A stretch of 64,000 nucleotides of DNA from Dipylidium caninum. Its lineage: Eukaryota > Platyhelminthes > Cestoda > Cyclophyllidea > Dipylidiidae. Positions 1-54,819 of this stretch are shown one piece after another (the first letter of the stretch is position 1; each line of letters begins with the position of its first letter). The notes beneath the pieces are model-generated. The model worked only from the letters and a program-made list of their open reading frames with translations, was not told the DNA's origin and did no database searches. The stretch is from the NCBI GenBank assembly GCA_017562135.1, contig QEYB01000406.1, positions 310,001 through 374,000 on the forward strand, written 5' to 3'. The position numbers and the translations under genes are program-made.

Positions 1-2137
1 TCATCCGTACTTTTACCGCTATGAAACTGAACGAGTTATAAAACTGCTTCCTTCTGTTAATACTTCAGGTCGACGACCAAACTTGGTTTTTCTGTTTTGC
101 ATTCCGGTTTTATTAGAATCTTTTGTGCTAATTTCCCACTTGATGAACCTATATTCCATCATTTTTACCCGTTTTCACAGTCAGCTAGAATTTTTGCGCT
201 TCCAGCATTCCGACTTCCATCTGTAAAACAAATAAATTTCTGGATCATTTTATCTAAAAAACCAAGGTGAATTTGACACAAAAGCTTGCTCTTCAAGCTT
301 ACAACTCCTCTGATGTTTTTTTTAATTGCCTTACTGTTGTCGATTGAATTTGTGATTTCCTAATAGGATCCCTTTCATATACCAAATAGAGTAACCGCGA
401 AGACACGATTGCCGAAGATGGACACGAGCGTAGACTGTATTCGTTGGTCATTGTGTGAGCGACTGACGATTGCATGCATTGTTAGAGGGCGTTTTGTCTT
501 GACAATCCAACGATCTGCCTCTAATAGCTCTCCTTTCTAGCCAAGTTTAAATTCCCATTTTTCCATTCCGCACGTGATTCTCTAGGGCCATGAGAATATG
601 GTAATCGCGCGATATATTATCCGGGCAATGTGGGCGTGGGAGGCATTTATCCCGTCTTGAATTGTCCACCATTTCATGGGCGTAATGTCCGTTGTGATGT
701 GTGGCGCTTCACAATGATTCGTGCGAGACCAGCAGAGGACTTGCCCACATTTAACATATAGTGCTGACTTCTTGCATGCTCAATTTTGCTCAATACTCTC
801 CCTCTTCACCACAAACACAAGTTTTGTGATGCAAGATGAAAAGTTTACCGCAGATTCGTTGGAGTTAATGCCGGTTGATTGTTTAATAATGGAAGGTAAC
901 TGGTTGGCCAATGTCGGGATATCGGTTGGAGAACAACTGTTTCCTGACGCTGACCCACGATATGCCAAACAACTCGACAATGTCCTTCACGTTGCCGATT
1001 GTAATCTTCTACAACCGCGGTGCTCCCTCTGCCAGCTGTTTTCGGCGGAATCTTGTATTGGTTTTAGATGCAAACCAGCTATTTGTTCGCTTATGTCCAA
1101 TGTGATTTTAATCGCATACCTCGACGAATCGCTATTTGCTTTCACTAAAACCCCGATTGCAGTATTGGTGATTAACGAGAGGAAGTTTTTGAAAAAGTGA
1201 AGCAACTATGATAGGTTTGTTTGCTTTAACAGTGTTTAAGACTATTTTTGGTGAAGTTTTTTCACGTCCACCACTTTTTTAAAATTCTGTCGATTCTTTT
1301 ATGCTTCCAGAACTTCAGAGTTTTTTTATTTCGTACGTGAAACAGATAAGCTTGTAATTACATCAAATCCTCGTAACTTTTGACTAGGACTCAAGGTATT
1401 AGAGTGTGTAGACGATGCCACAGTTGGTGAAGCGAAGTAAGTCGCTATAGTACTCACTTGGATAAGATCCGACTCAGAAAGTGTACTGGATTATTCCAGT
1501 AGGCTAAGCAGCACGAAGTTTTCTGGACATCGGACATGATTCTCAAATGAGGATCGTTCATGTACCGCACACTCTTGCTTCTGCCTTTCCAAATCATGTT
1601 TGTTGAAAGTAAAAAATGGCTTTTATATCACCTCCCAATTTGTATCCCGTTGGTTGACATGCGCGTTTTCAAGGTCCCTGATATTATTTCATTTCCGTGC
1701 ACTGGGTTGTGATGCGGTTTACCAACAGAAATCGGGTTGATTATACGCAAGTCCGAGTTCGTAGCGTTGATTGATTGTGATCTCTCCGGCTTTTTTTCCG
1801 CCGACTCTTTTTACGTACTTTTACAATTTCAAAGCAGTCCCTTTTTGGACGTGTATATTGGCAATAAGTTGCCCTGTGAATTATTATTTCAGAGTAAATT
1901 GTGGTCGCCTATGTTGGCAGCCACGAGTTATCGCGAGGTCTTATAGTTCTGATTAGCTCCCCGCTTAACCAACTAACACTACTCTCTATCGGAATTTTCT
2001 TACCTTCGGAAATATCTAAGTCAAATAAGGGATATTCGTTAGCCTTTCCTGATATATTTACTCTTTTTGAATTCTAACTTTGCCAAATCAAGCTATCTAC
2101 TGTTTGTTTGTAAGTGGTAAACTTTCATCGTCTTCAG
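1..2137 (+). other. Intron and upstream sequence of the P4-ATPase gene, no exon recognised
   Basis: This stretch precedes the P4-ATPase terminal exon and is read as its last intron. I searched the plus strand for the penultimate exon expected from ATP8A proteins (a segment like ERAxLLKxxF followed by LQQNLL) and did not find it, so it probably lies left of the window. An open frame of 159 codons at 721-1200 has no recognisable domain and is treated as chance. Confidence 0.4.
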
Positions 2138-2235
2138 ACGGTTACGCATTCAGTCAGGAGGAGAATGGTCATCCTACGCAGACTCAGATGATGCGGGCGT
2201 ATTATTCAACCCAACCCAAAGCGATCGGCGTTTAG
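2138..2235 (+). CDS. ATP8A: C-terminal exon of a P4-ATPase phospholipid flippase (ATP8A type)
   Basis: Seen: a consensus acceptor (tttcatcgtcttcag) at 2137 is followed by 98 nt in phase 1, ending in TAG. If the previous exon supplies a C, the codons read HGYAFSQEENG, then TQTQMMRAYYSTQPK. Known: human ATP8A1 ends with HGYAFSQDENG and then SQSEVIRAYDTTKQ. The GYAFS motif is the conserved autoinhibitory C-tail element of AT8A/Drs2-type flippases and docks on the cytosolic domains. These pumps, with a CDC50 subunit, move phosphatidylserine and phosphatidylethanolamine to the cytosolic leaflet. Only the terminal exon is in the window. The gene runs tail to tail with the Ca2+ pump gene, whose stop is 893 bp away. 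Which ATP8A paralogue this is cannot be decided from one exon. Confidence 0.85.
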
Positions 2236-3128
2236 TGCAAGACGGGTCACTACTGCCAACAACGGACTTCACTCGCCCATTGACTGGTCGCCTCGGTAAA
2301 GGCGCAGTTTTCTGTGCCCTCTCCTTTGCCCCCGTGTGTCTGTCCTTTTTGTTATTGTATTAAGTATGTTTGCCATTTAGGGTTGACATTTTAGAGTAAA
2401 TTTTGCTGTGCTTTATAAACTCACTTTGCATTCTGTATCTACTGGCTAGTAAACGCGTTTTTTCGGAATTACTTATGATCTCCTGGTATTTAATCGCATC
2501 GAAACTGGCGTGCTTAAACAGTGCGATTCTCACGTAACCATCTAATTCTCTTGACAACGTGGGTCTAAGATAACGTTATACATCTATGGAAGTTGTTTTA
2601 TTGTTGAATCATCGAAAATCTTTGTTCACAATGGATGGAAGATACTGTTGTATCGCTTTCCCAGCGATGCTGTCGGTACTTCTTATATGAAAGTCTAAAA
2701 GTCAGCTTCTACAAAGGAGACCGATTATCTTTACGTGTTTACCCTCGGTCCGTTCTCCTTTCGGCTCTTAATTTTACCCAGATTCATGGAAATTAGAGTA
2801 TCAGGATAATTTCTAAAATAGATAAATAATTTGGCCTCGTTCTTCTATTCATTTTGTGACTAGATATCGTGGGTGGAAGACTTAGCTCTAGATGTTCTCG
2901 AACTGGACACACATGTGCGTGCGGTAACTCGCATGCTCCCTGTGTCGTTTGATGGTTTCTTGATCCCAATTTAGCCTCCGGGTCGGCTTCCAAGCTAAGC
3001 ATTGGGTTGGGGACAAGTCTACATGCAAGTGTGCTTATTGTGTTTAGCAATCTACCATGTTCATGTACGCACACACAAACGTACGGAACAACACAAAAGC
3101 CACCAACCCGGGCCATCAGTCCTAACTG
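2236..3128. other. Convergent 3' intergenic region between two P-type ATPase genes
   Basis: This should hold the 3' untranslated regions of the P4-ATPase (plus strand) and the Ca2+ ATPase (minus strand). A minus-strand AATAAA, read as tttatt on plus near 2596, could be a poly(A) signal for the Ca2+ pump transcript. No further gene is supported here. Confidence 0.35.
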
Positions 3129-46803
<43,675 letters not shown>

Positions 46804-48469
46804 GGGAAATTATCTCCAACAGAAAAATAAGTAAATTAGGAAACCATAGAAGCAATAGGCTATGAATCATATAGCACAAGGATAAGTATGATCTCAGGTA
46901 AATAAAAATTAAAAAAGAGGGCGAGTGACACTAATGAAATTCAGCGGTTAAAAATACACCGAAACAAAAAAACTTCTGTGAAAATATGTACAAACAAAGT
47001 CCTCCGGTGAGTGATGAAAAACTGACACAGATTAAATTAAAAAACGCTTCGAATGCAATCGGAAGATTTCAGAAATCCTAATTTCGATAAAACAGCCTTT
47101 GCTTTTGCCTTTCCTTAAAAATTAAACATACTTGCTACTCAGCGTGAGATAAAAAAGAGTCTCCTTGATTTATGACCTTCTGTCAATTCATCCTAGAAGT
47201 GTGAAAACATGGACCTAGTTCCAAAAGGTGAGCACAATCTCAAAGACGCCAAAAATATCGCTTAAAGTATTCAAACACATCTGTTAATTGATAGTTCTAA
47301 TTGAGATATCAAACAGTAAAAATGCTTGAACCCAAAATTTTGAAAGTACTCAAATAAATTTTAGGGGCTAAGATAAATTAAATTACAAAAGTAGTGTTCG
47401 AGAGTTTACTACACATGGTACGTAGCGCGATGGAGAAACCTACAATTTTCTGTCTATAACAATTGCCAAATTAGCAAGCTTTATATGCTGAAACCAGCAA
47501 ACTTGTTTTAACAATGCGTAACCAATTTGTCCTCGGTCTCACTGACGGGAGCCGCATACCTTTGACTACATGCCAGTAATGGCCTTATTTATTCTTTTGT
47601 GGGTATTTTACTATTCATTACTAAGAAGGGCTGCCATATATCGCGGTTGTATTAAACATGTAAACGACCGAAAATTCTACGTGGCAAATTACGGTAATAG
47701 AGAAAATAATTGTGCTTATATAGTATTTCTCATTATAGTACGGACTTTAACCATGTTAATCAATTTCACACATTATTACCGGGATTACATGGCTAAGTCT
47801 ACGCATAAATTCGTTTACAGCAGCCGAAAGCGCTCAAATGGTCTTGGTTTAAGTGTAAATAAAGTATTCTCCTTTTCAAATAACCTCTAAATACCTGCCA
47901 ATAGCAGTTTAAATAAATATCTAAGTCATGCTTAAGCGTTCTGCTTGATGAACAAGGTGTAATTTTTTGGATAGCCCATTTCTAAATGGGGCGATATAAT
48001 ATCGACTTCCGCAAGTTGTAAAACACTTTTAACGATCACCATAGCGCGATACGCGCATACCTTATTGCCTTCAGTAAGGTCATCTGATGGAAAAAATCAT
48101 AGTATGCTATTCTACAAACTTGGACGCACGCATTAGAATGAGGCGAACTCTTCTTGGAAAAACATATTTTAAGTATAGGGTATTTTTACACAGTGCAGGT
48201 GATACGTATCCAATTTTCTTGTTCCTCATAAAAATAATAAGGTTTGTGGAGGTGATGCAAGGTCACCGGCGTTTTTTGTCCCTGATAAAATGCATCCGTA
48301 CGGAAGCAACTCAAGATCCCAAAGAGAAATTAGCAAGAAAACGGTCTTCAATGGCAGGTTGAATATCTACAAAGGAATGGAATGGCTTTCCACTCCATTC
48401 CTTTCATATGCTTTTATTTTCATTATTGACATTCTCGAAACCGATATGCTCTTCCATTAACTGTATAAT
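46804..48469. other. AT-rich region upstream of PMCA
   Basis: This should contain the PMCA promoter and 5' leader (minus) and the 3' end of the small minus-strand gene. A plus-strand open frame of 106 codons at 47570-47890 is hydrophobic, has AT-driven codons and no recognisable domain. Two hairpins (47975-47990 and 48371-48404) lie near its right end. Confidence 0.4.
48371..48404. repeat. Near-perfect 34-nt hairpin
   Basis: The arms aaaggaatgga (48371-48381) and tccattccttt (48394-48404) are perfect reverse complements. Inside them, one mismatch is followed by a further 3-bp stem (tgg/cca) closing on the loop cttt. It lies 66 bp beyond the stop codon of the small minus-strand gene. Confidence 0.75.
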
Positions 48470-48721
48470 TCATTTAACTTTAGGGGGAGTAGTGTGCCGT
48501 GCCTGAGTCATTTTGTCTGTTTGGTTCATCAATTCTTCAGCAATTAATTGATACTTTTCTTTCGAATATGTATTGAGGCCCATCCGTAGTAAAGGATTCT
48601 TATCATTCACGTCATTATGGAAAACCAATGTTTGCTCCGCAATGGTGCTTAAAATGTTGTGCAAGACTGTGGTATTGCTGGACATGCGCTTTTTTAAGTC
48701 TTTTTTTGTCGTTGAATCCAT
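48470..48721 (-). CDS. Small protein of unknown function, 83 aa, divergent from PRC1
   Basis: A single-exon frame beginning MDSTTKKDLKKRMSSNTTVL, with VHNILSTIAEQ-like helical heptads in the middle and ending ARHTTPPKVK. It is rich in Lys, Asn, Thr and Leu, has no signal peptide or membrane segment and looks wholly helical until its last ten residues. The sequence TTGGTTCCCCAG ends seven bases before the ATG. It would serve as a cis- or trans-splice acceptor, and it argues for this start rather than an upstream non-ATG one. The start lies 176 bp from the PRC1 start on the other strand, so the two probably share a promoter. I do not recognise the family; small helical adaptor subunits look like this, but that is a guess. 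Confidence 0.5.
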   Translation of the reverse strand: MDSTTKKDLKKRMSSNTTVLHNILSTIAEQTLVFHNDVNDKNPLLRMGLNTYSKEKYQLIAEELMNQTDKMTQARHTTPPKVK

Positions 48722-48897
48722 TGTTGCCCTGGGGAACCAAGATCTCCTCCAGTCATTAAACAAAATTTTTTGATATAAAATAATTTAAATTGCAATTTTA
48801 AAGTATGTTTAACCAGGGGTTGGTTTTTGCATTACAGTTGTTGTGTGTTTGATTTTCCCGAAATACTGTTTCGTCTTCTTACGCGGCGTTCGTGAAT
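48722..48897. promoter_or_regulatory. Probable bidirectional promoter between the small gene and PRC1
   Basis: Only 176 bp separate the two divergent start codons. No TATA box is evident. A plus-strand acceptor-like site (ggtttttgcattacag, ending at 48838) could splice the PRC1 5' UTR or accept a spliced leader. Confidence 0.45.
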
Positions 48898-51800
48898 ATG
48901 TCCAAGGGTGGTGGGCTTTCCTCTCCCGGTCCCGTATTTTCGGCAGACGTCTGTCAAGACTGGGTTGCACTTGGTTGCCCCGCTTCCAAGAAAAATCAGC
49001 AATGGATCGACTACCTACTCGACGGTTTGAAAGATAAAGTCTGTCATATTCTAAAAATTTGGGATTGTATTGGTCTTGACGAAGAGTCTTACAACGAACG
49101 CAAAGGGATTTTGAAGAAACACCTCTGGACATTGATGGACAAAATGATTTCTGAGGAGGATAAATCTGTTAGTGATCTTCGTTTAGTCGTAGAAGAGATG
49201 CAGGTCTGTTTTTATACACCCAGTTACTGTCAACATTCCTAAAGGCAAAGGTTAATAGGCTGAATAGTATTCTCAAAGTTAAAGAACAACCGATTGAACA
49301 TAATCTCCCCCTCATCGTGCGTGAAAGAAGTCTGGCGGAAGCTTATAAGCACCTCTCAGTCATGTTGTCGAATCGGATTGATCGTTTCAGGTCACTTGTT
49401 GCTGAACACCAACGCCTCAGTCAAAGGCTGGGTGAACCCCTCAAGCACTATACTTACGATTATGTGCCCTCATCACGGTTATTGGATTCAATTGAGCGTG
49501 ATATTAATGAGCTTCTCGTAAAACTAGTAGCATATCTACATTACTGTGTATGAAATGTTTAGGCACAGCAGTATGCAGGGACGTGCAACCATAAAACTAT
49601 TCAGATTACAGAGAGTGATGCTTCTGTTGATAAACAGAGCGATCCTACTTTATCTTCAGTGACATATGATGCCGGTTCGATTAATGTAAGCCAGTCAGCC
49701 TTGGGTTTGAACGACCGCGTTACTAGTGTAAGAATCACATAGCCGCTGCCGTGATGGCGTTGTGGGACTTACTTAACGTTTGATTCTTTTAGCTCCGACA
49801 ATCTACTCAGACCAATTGTCTGAAGAAGACAATTAAATCGCATTTGCTTGAATTGCATAAGCTTTTTGATGAGTGCTTGGTAGAACCAAGTTTCCGGAAA
49901 CTTTATCCAGTGGAACCTCAAGAGAACGTGTTAAATGAAACATACCTGCACTATCTGGAAGAGCAAATTCACCGTTGGCAGGATTATCGAGCTTGTCATA
50001 CTGACGCGATTGCTGCCTTCTATTCGTGGCGGGCATCATTTATTCGCCTCCTTCAAATTGAGGTATGTCGCTTTACTTTCTCAAAATCCACTTGGAATTA
50101 TTTCGAAGTTTACACCACACTTTTTAACCTTTTACAAATGGACTAGTAAGTTTATCTGGTCTACTACTTTTCAACGTTTTTGGTTTTTTATACTACAAGC
50201 CCTCTGTTATCGGACATTTCCTTATCGAGGATTTATTTGCATCAAGTCAGCTGAGTGCAACTTTCAATTATATGTTTTTTTTTCTAGTTACAGTGTATGA
50301 CTTTTTTCGCAGCCTTAATCCAGCTTGACGTTATATTTAGGACGGAAGTTGTGAAAAAAACTTGAAGTTTTGGTTTGAAAATCTCTCAAGTGGTATATCA
50401 AAAATATCTTGCTTTTTTATTGTTCCAAGTATATTTTAGCGGTTATAAGAATCATCGCAACTGGTATAAAGTTTGAAGTTAACTGGGTAGTGATTTTACC
50501 GTAGACTTCAAATCGCAGTCTTATATACTGCATAAACACAGGTCCATTAACGAACATGATACATTCGTGGATTACCGTATTTTACCGTCTCGTATTCATA
50601 TTCTCTAGGATCGAAATAACTGAAACCCATGTGTGAATATCCTTTTATTATGAACACGGTTTTCAAATTCAAAGCATAATGTTATTAACTTCGTAATCAC
50701 TTATATCATCTCAGGAACAACTGCATGAACGAAAGCATATTACGCCACGAAACAATTGTCTTATCAACCTTGAAAGGGAAGCTCTATCAATCAGGGAAAA
50801 GATTCTTCCTCATCTAGAAAAGCTTTTGTTCTCCGTTGCCCGAAAAAGTGATGGTTTCAAGGTTTTTGGTCTTCCTGTCAAAGTGTATGTGGAAGAGACT
50901 AGAACAGAGGCTGATCGTACTCCGCTGGGAACCCCGAGACTCGATTCAATGAAACAAACTCAGTATGTCGGCAGTATATTTTTAGCATGGATTTGATTTC
51001 GTATTATGTCGTTTTTGCCTACTTAAGGCTTCTGATAGAGTCTGCTCCATCATGGAGTTCCTCCACTGCCCACAAAACTCGAAATTCTTCATGCAAATTC
51101 CAGGTATGGTTTATATCCAAGTTATTCTCCGTTATTTTCAACAAGACTGTTGATTTATTTTTGTTTCTCAGGCAAAATCGAGCAGTTCCACGATGCGACC
51201 TTGTTCGAACATTTCCAATGTACCATCCGATTCTCAGTCTCTAATCAAGGGCACAGTTCCTGATGAAAATCAGTCAGCTTTTCCCAGTAATGGTTTCGAA
51301 ACTCCCGTTACTCGGGTACTCTCATCTATGCAGAAGGTTAGTACAACCGTCGTTAACCTTGAACGATGTGGTATCTCAATGTAACAGTCTAATTTTGCGA
51401 CAAGGCGCCTGTAATACGCGGTGCGAAAATGTACAGGGTGGGAAATTATACATCTTCTATGCTAGGTGAAATGGCCCAAGATAGAATGCCAAACTGATAC
51501 ACCCTCAACCCCAAAGACTGATGGACTGGGTCAACCTCGCACGCCACGAACTCCGTTAGCGTCCGCTTTTAAGACTCCGAGTCACTTTGCCTCGTGCAGT
51601 CGAAGAAATGAAGCAACGAGGGTCGTCAAGCTGCTCGAGGAATCTCCACATCCGGTCTCAGTGGTTGATCTTTTCAGACATGGAGGTAATAAAATGCCAC
51701 AGAATTCGAGTGAATTAAGGAAACCAGGAGGTTTAGGAAGTCATTCGAGTAAGAGGATTGAATTACAGGTACGTGGGGTGAACTCTGTATATTTGAACTT

Positions 51801-53705
51801 CTTTATCCGGCCCGATATGCAAAGATTTGTTGGCTCAACTATCATTTATTTCCTTTGGTTACTTCTTTATTTTTTCGTGTTCCTGTTTTCATGTTTACTA
51901 TCGCGGTTACGGGGGGTCTGTTCTGTCAAATATCAAAGGATATTCGTTTCGTAAGTGCTCTTCTTTGAGACTGTTAAATATTCTCTTGCGCAAATCAGGT
52001 TACTGGGAGGGAGGTTGGTGTATCTCTTCTTTTCTCTGATTTACATTTTTTTTCGCTGGTTATCTTATTTCATTTAAGACCTTTTTTCGGTTTTCAGTCT
52101 CATTTCCCGCCTACATCTTTTAACAATTTTGACAGACGCATAATAGCCAGAAAGCGTAATTCAGAACAATTTATTCATAAGATTGCTTGATTGCGTTATT
52201 TATCTACCTAATTAATCTACCTAATTATCTGTTCGTCCAAATTCGTACTTCTTCCACGGGTTTATTTGCTAGATTTGTGTATGAGAGACTTGGACCAAGG
52301 GAAATCGGTACCGTTTATGAAGCACTTATGCCATGAATACGTATTCCCGTGAATAGATGTACTATATCCGTACCAAATCTTAATTTACCTTAAGATATCC
52401 GTAGTTCTGGGTTTTAAGAGTTTTTTTAATGAAAACCCCAGTTCTATACGTACTATGATATTTTCCCACTATAGTTGAATGTTTTCGGTTTGTTTTGTGG
52501 AAATAAAATCAAAAGTTCCTTTTCGGAAACTATTTTATTTTCTTACACAATTTTAAAGCCGTAAATATAGCTTAGCACTGGTGAACATGTGGCTCACACT
52601 TAGATTTTCCGACTTCGGTTTCTATAACTTGACATCATCCTTAAAGTATTTTCTAATTTAGTTATTACTAAAGGTGAATATTTACTATTAAACGTAAAAT
52701 CTAGGTTCTTTCGTCTAATCTGTTGCCTGTTGTTGAGATTATTTTCTCTTCGCCTATTCCTTCTTGGCTCCTTCTCACTTTTAGATAGGTAAGAATGCGG
52801 CTTCAGGAGACCATAATCTAAAGCCGTGTCTGCCAAGTCAGTGGACTAAGAAGGAGGAAGCGAAGCACAAACCAATATCTCCCAGCTCGGTTAAAAGTGA
52901 CTCTGTCTTTGCTACACCTATGGGTCGAGCTCCTTCTGCACGCAAAGTCGGTCTCTCTTCTATCTAGTCTCTGGTTGTTGGAAACTTTCTCCGTCTGTAT
53001 TTTTGGTTTTAACAGAAAGCGACTGCCACACCGAACCTTTCAGCTTCCTGCAGTCGTTTGAATCAACTAACGCCCCGAGCTGTCCGACTATTCGAAGAGT
53101 CATCTCGTCCAATCTCGGTAGTTGATTTTTTGGCAATCTCTGTGAAGATGATGATTGTTTCATTGCAACTGCCGTCGATACTCCATCGGTTAGTGAGAAT
53201 AAAAATAGTCTGATCTCGAAGAAAACTTTGACTTCAAACAAAAAGCCTAATAGTCTATTCTGGGCGACTTCAGATTCGTCTTTAACTTTAGATTGCCAAG
53301 AACCGAACTCGACAAGTAACTCCCTCCCCTACTCTCGGAGCAAATCAACCGATATCCTCTGCCATTATGAAGGATAAAGCCGTATTTACCGCCCCCGTTG
53401 GCCGAGCTCCTGTAACACGTCGGGTGGGTTTTGTTTAAACCCTAAAATCGTAAAAATTTTGTGCCCACCGTTGAAAAGTTTCCTTTACCTAGCGGCTACG
53501 GTTAAAAGATCTTCCTTCAACTGCGTTAACTCCCAATACTGCTCCACCAAGTCGCATCCCTCGACCACGTGCTACGATAACGTCCTTCAAAGGAGCTTCA
53601 GCCTTGTCAGCCTCCTGCAGCCGTCTGAACCAGGTTGCACAAAGCGGTTTTCCACCGCTGGAGGAATCGCTACGAGCAACTTCGGTTAACAGCCTTTTAG
53701 GTTGA
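48898..53705 (+). CDS. PRC1: PRC1/Ase1/MAP65 family protein regulator of cytokinesis, about 12 exons
   Basis: Role (family knowledge): dimeric cross-linker of antiparallel microtubules that builds the central spindle and recruits kinesin-4; its tail is regulated by CDK1 at TP sites. Seen: exons 48898-49203, 49245 or 49251-49526, 49563-49685 (or to 49727), 49793-50062, 50715-50962, 51028-51103, 51172-51336, 51466-51768, 52785-52946, 53016-53141, 53292-53423 and 53493-53705; about 800 residues. Exon 1 has CHILKIWDCIGLDEESYNER and KKHLWTLMDKMISEEDKSVS, matching the human PRC1 start (IWELIGIPED, KKHIKELLDMMIAEEESL). Exons 4-5 match the spectrin-fold core (EQLHERKHITPRNNCLINLE, EALSIREKILPHLEKLL). 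Exons 5-8 carry TP sites (TPLGTPR, PRTPRTP). Introns of 36-47 nt separate exons 1-3. The tail from exon 7 on is built of three tandem exon pairs. The exon 10 donor (TCT|GTGAAG) is weak; an alternative ends at GTTAGT near 53186 but would need a frame change. Confidence 0.82.
51172..53705 (+). repeat. PRC1: Three tandem copies of a two-exon module in PRC1
   Basis: Type-B exons: 51172-51336, 52785-52946, 53292-53423. The last two share their start (IGKN, IAKN), KPIS/QPIS, and VFATPMGRAPSARK against VFTAPVGRAPVTRR. The first is more distant (GFETPVTRVLSSMQK). Type-A exons: 51466-51768, 53016-53141, 53493-53705. They share SCSRRNEATRVVKLLEES, SCSRLNQLTPRAVRLFEES and SCSRLNQVAQSGFPPLEES, followed by PVSVVDLF, PISVVDFL and ATSVNSLLG. 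The order is B-A-B-A-B-A, with phase 0 at every junction, so a unit can be gained or lost without breaking the frame. Confidence 0.78.
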
Positions 53706-54819
53706 AATGACAAAAGCGACAGAACTGATGGAAAGCTTCCTAACACAGAAAACCACGTGAAAAAGTATGTTAATCCACGTAGTAGACATCGCTCTCACCC
53801 ATCTGTGTTCTCGGTAGTTGGTTTTAGGGTTGACGTTGAACGAAAGGCTTCTAGTTAGCAAATCTCTTTGAGATGTTATCGCCTAGGGCCAGTTACGCCC
53901 CGAACATCCGTACTGCGAAGACAAGTCATTTAGACTTGCGTTACTATCTGGAAGCTTATTAATGCAAAATCAGTACACGAAGATGTTTGAAGTATTGGCT
54001 ATCTTCCGCTTCTTTCTTCCCCTTTCTAGGCCTCCCCTAAATCCTCATCGCGTCATCTCAAGATTCCCCTAGTACGTGGGCCCAAACCTTCTGGAAAATA
54101 GTATTTTTTTATGTCTTATAGTCATTTCATTTGTACAATAATTTGCAACTTTTATTGTCCGTGGCTGTAGAATTAATTTTTTTTAAATTTAACTGTTCAT
54201 TCAAAGCTTGTCTTCTCTGAGGTGGTTACGCGGATCTTCACATCTCGTTTATGACGTTGTTATTTAATGCCTTCTAGCCGTCAGAATCTCGACCACCGCC
54301 ATCCTTAGGAGGGAGTATTGCATCTGAAACCAATTTCCCTCACTTTGTGGAAGTGGCTTGTATAAATCCGGGAAAGGTGGTACTAATTTTTAAACTTACG
54401 CGCTTGACACTTCGCCTGGTTAACGCCTTGTGAACGTCACAGGTCGCGGGAATGAATCATACTTGAGGTTGCCGACCGAGATTTAGAGCCCTATTTCATA
54501 TTTCAGACAATACGAATGTGAAATTTTCACAGTCTTCGTTAACAGAATCACAACCATCACAATAAGTTTTCGACAGTGGATGCTGTTTATCCTCTACGCC
54601 CGTTGTATGAAGGTTCGATATTCATGAGAAGTGTTTGGAGATATAAAAAATAAACCCTAACGCTCGTTTACCTAGGAATTATGCAATCACAAATTCTTCA
54701 AACCAATTAGAAACGTGGGGGCACTCACAATATCAGACCAGGATGAGAGATCTTGTTCCTCATTTAGTACACTAAAAATATGAATTCTGCACCAACCACG
54801 TACAAAATTTCTTCAGTAG
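53706..54819. other. Intergenic region between PRC1 and RPUSD1 (convergent 3' ends)
   Basis: This should hold the PRC1 and RPUSD1 3' UTRs. A plus-strand aataaa at about 54649-54655 is a possible PRC1 poly(A) signal, though almost 1 kb from the stop. No other gene is supported. Confidence 0.35.

Noticed and set aside
721..1200. 159-codon plus-strand open frame
   Set aside because: Inside the presumed flippase intron; the sequence matches no P4-ATPase region or other family that I know.
53142..53374. Alternative PRC1 frame (GNLCEDDDCF..., VDTPSVSENKNSLISKK)
   Set aside because: Needs an extra T in a six-T run. Splicing at 53141 to 53292 keeps all exons in phase without any indel and makes exon 11 a clean copy of exon 9.
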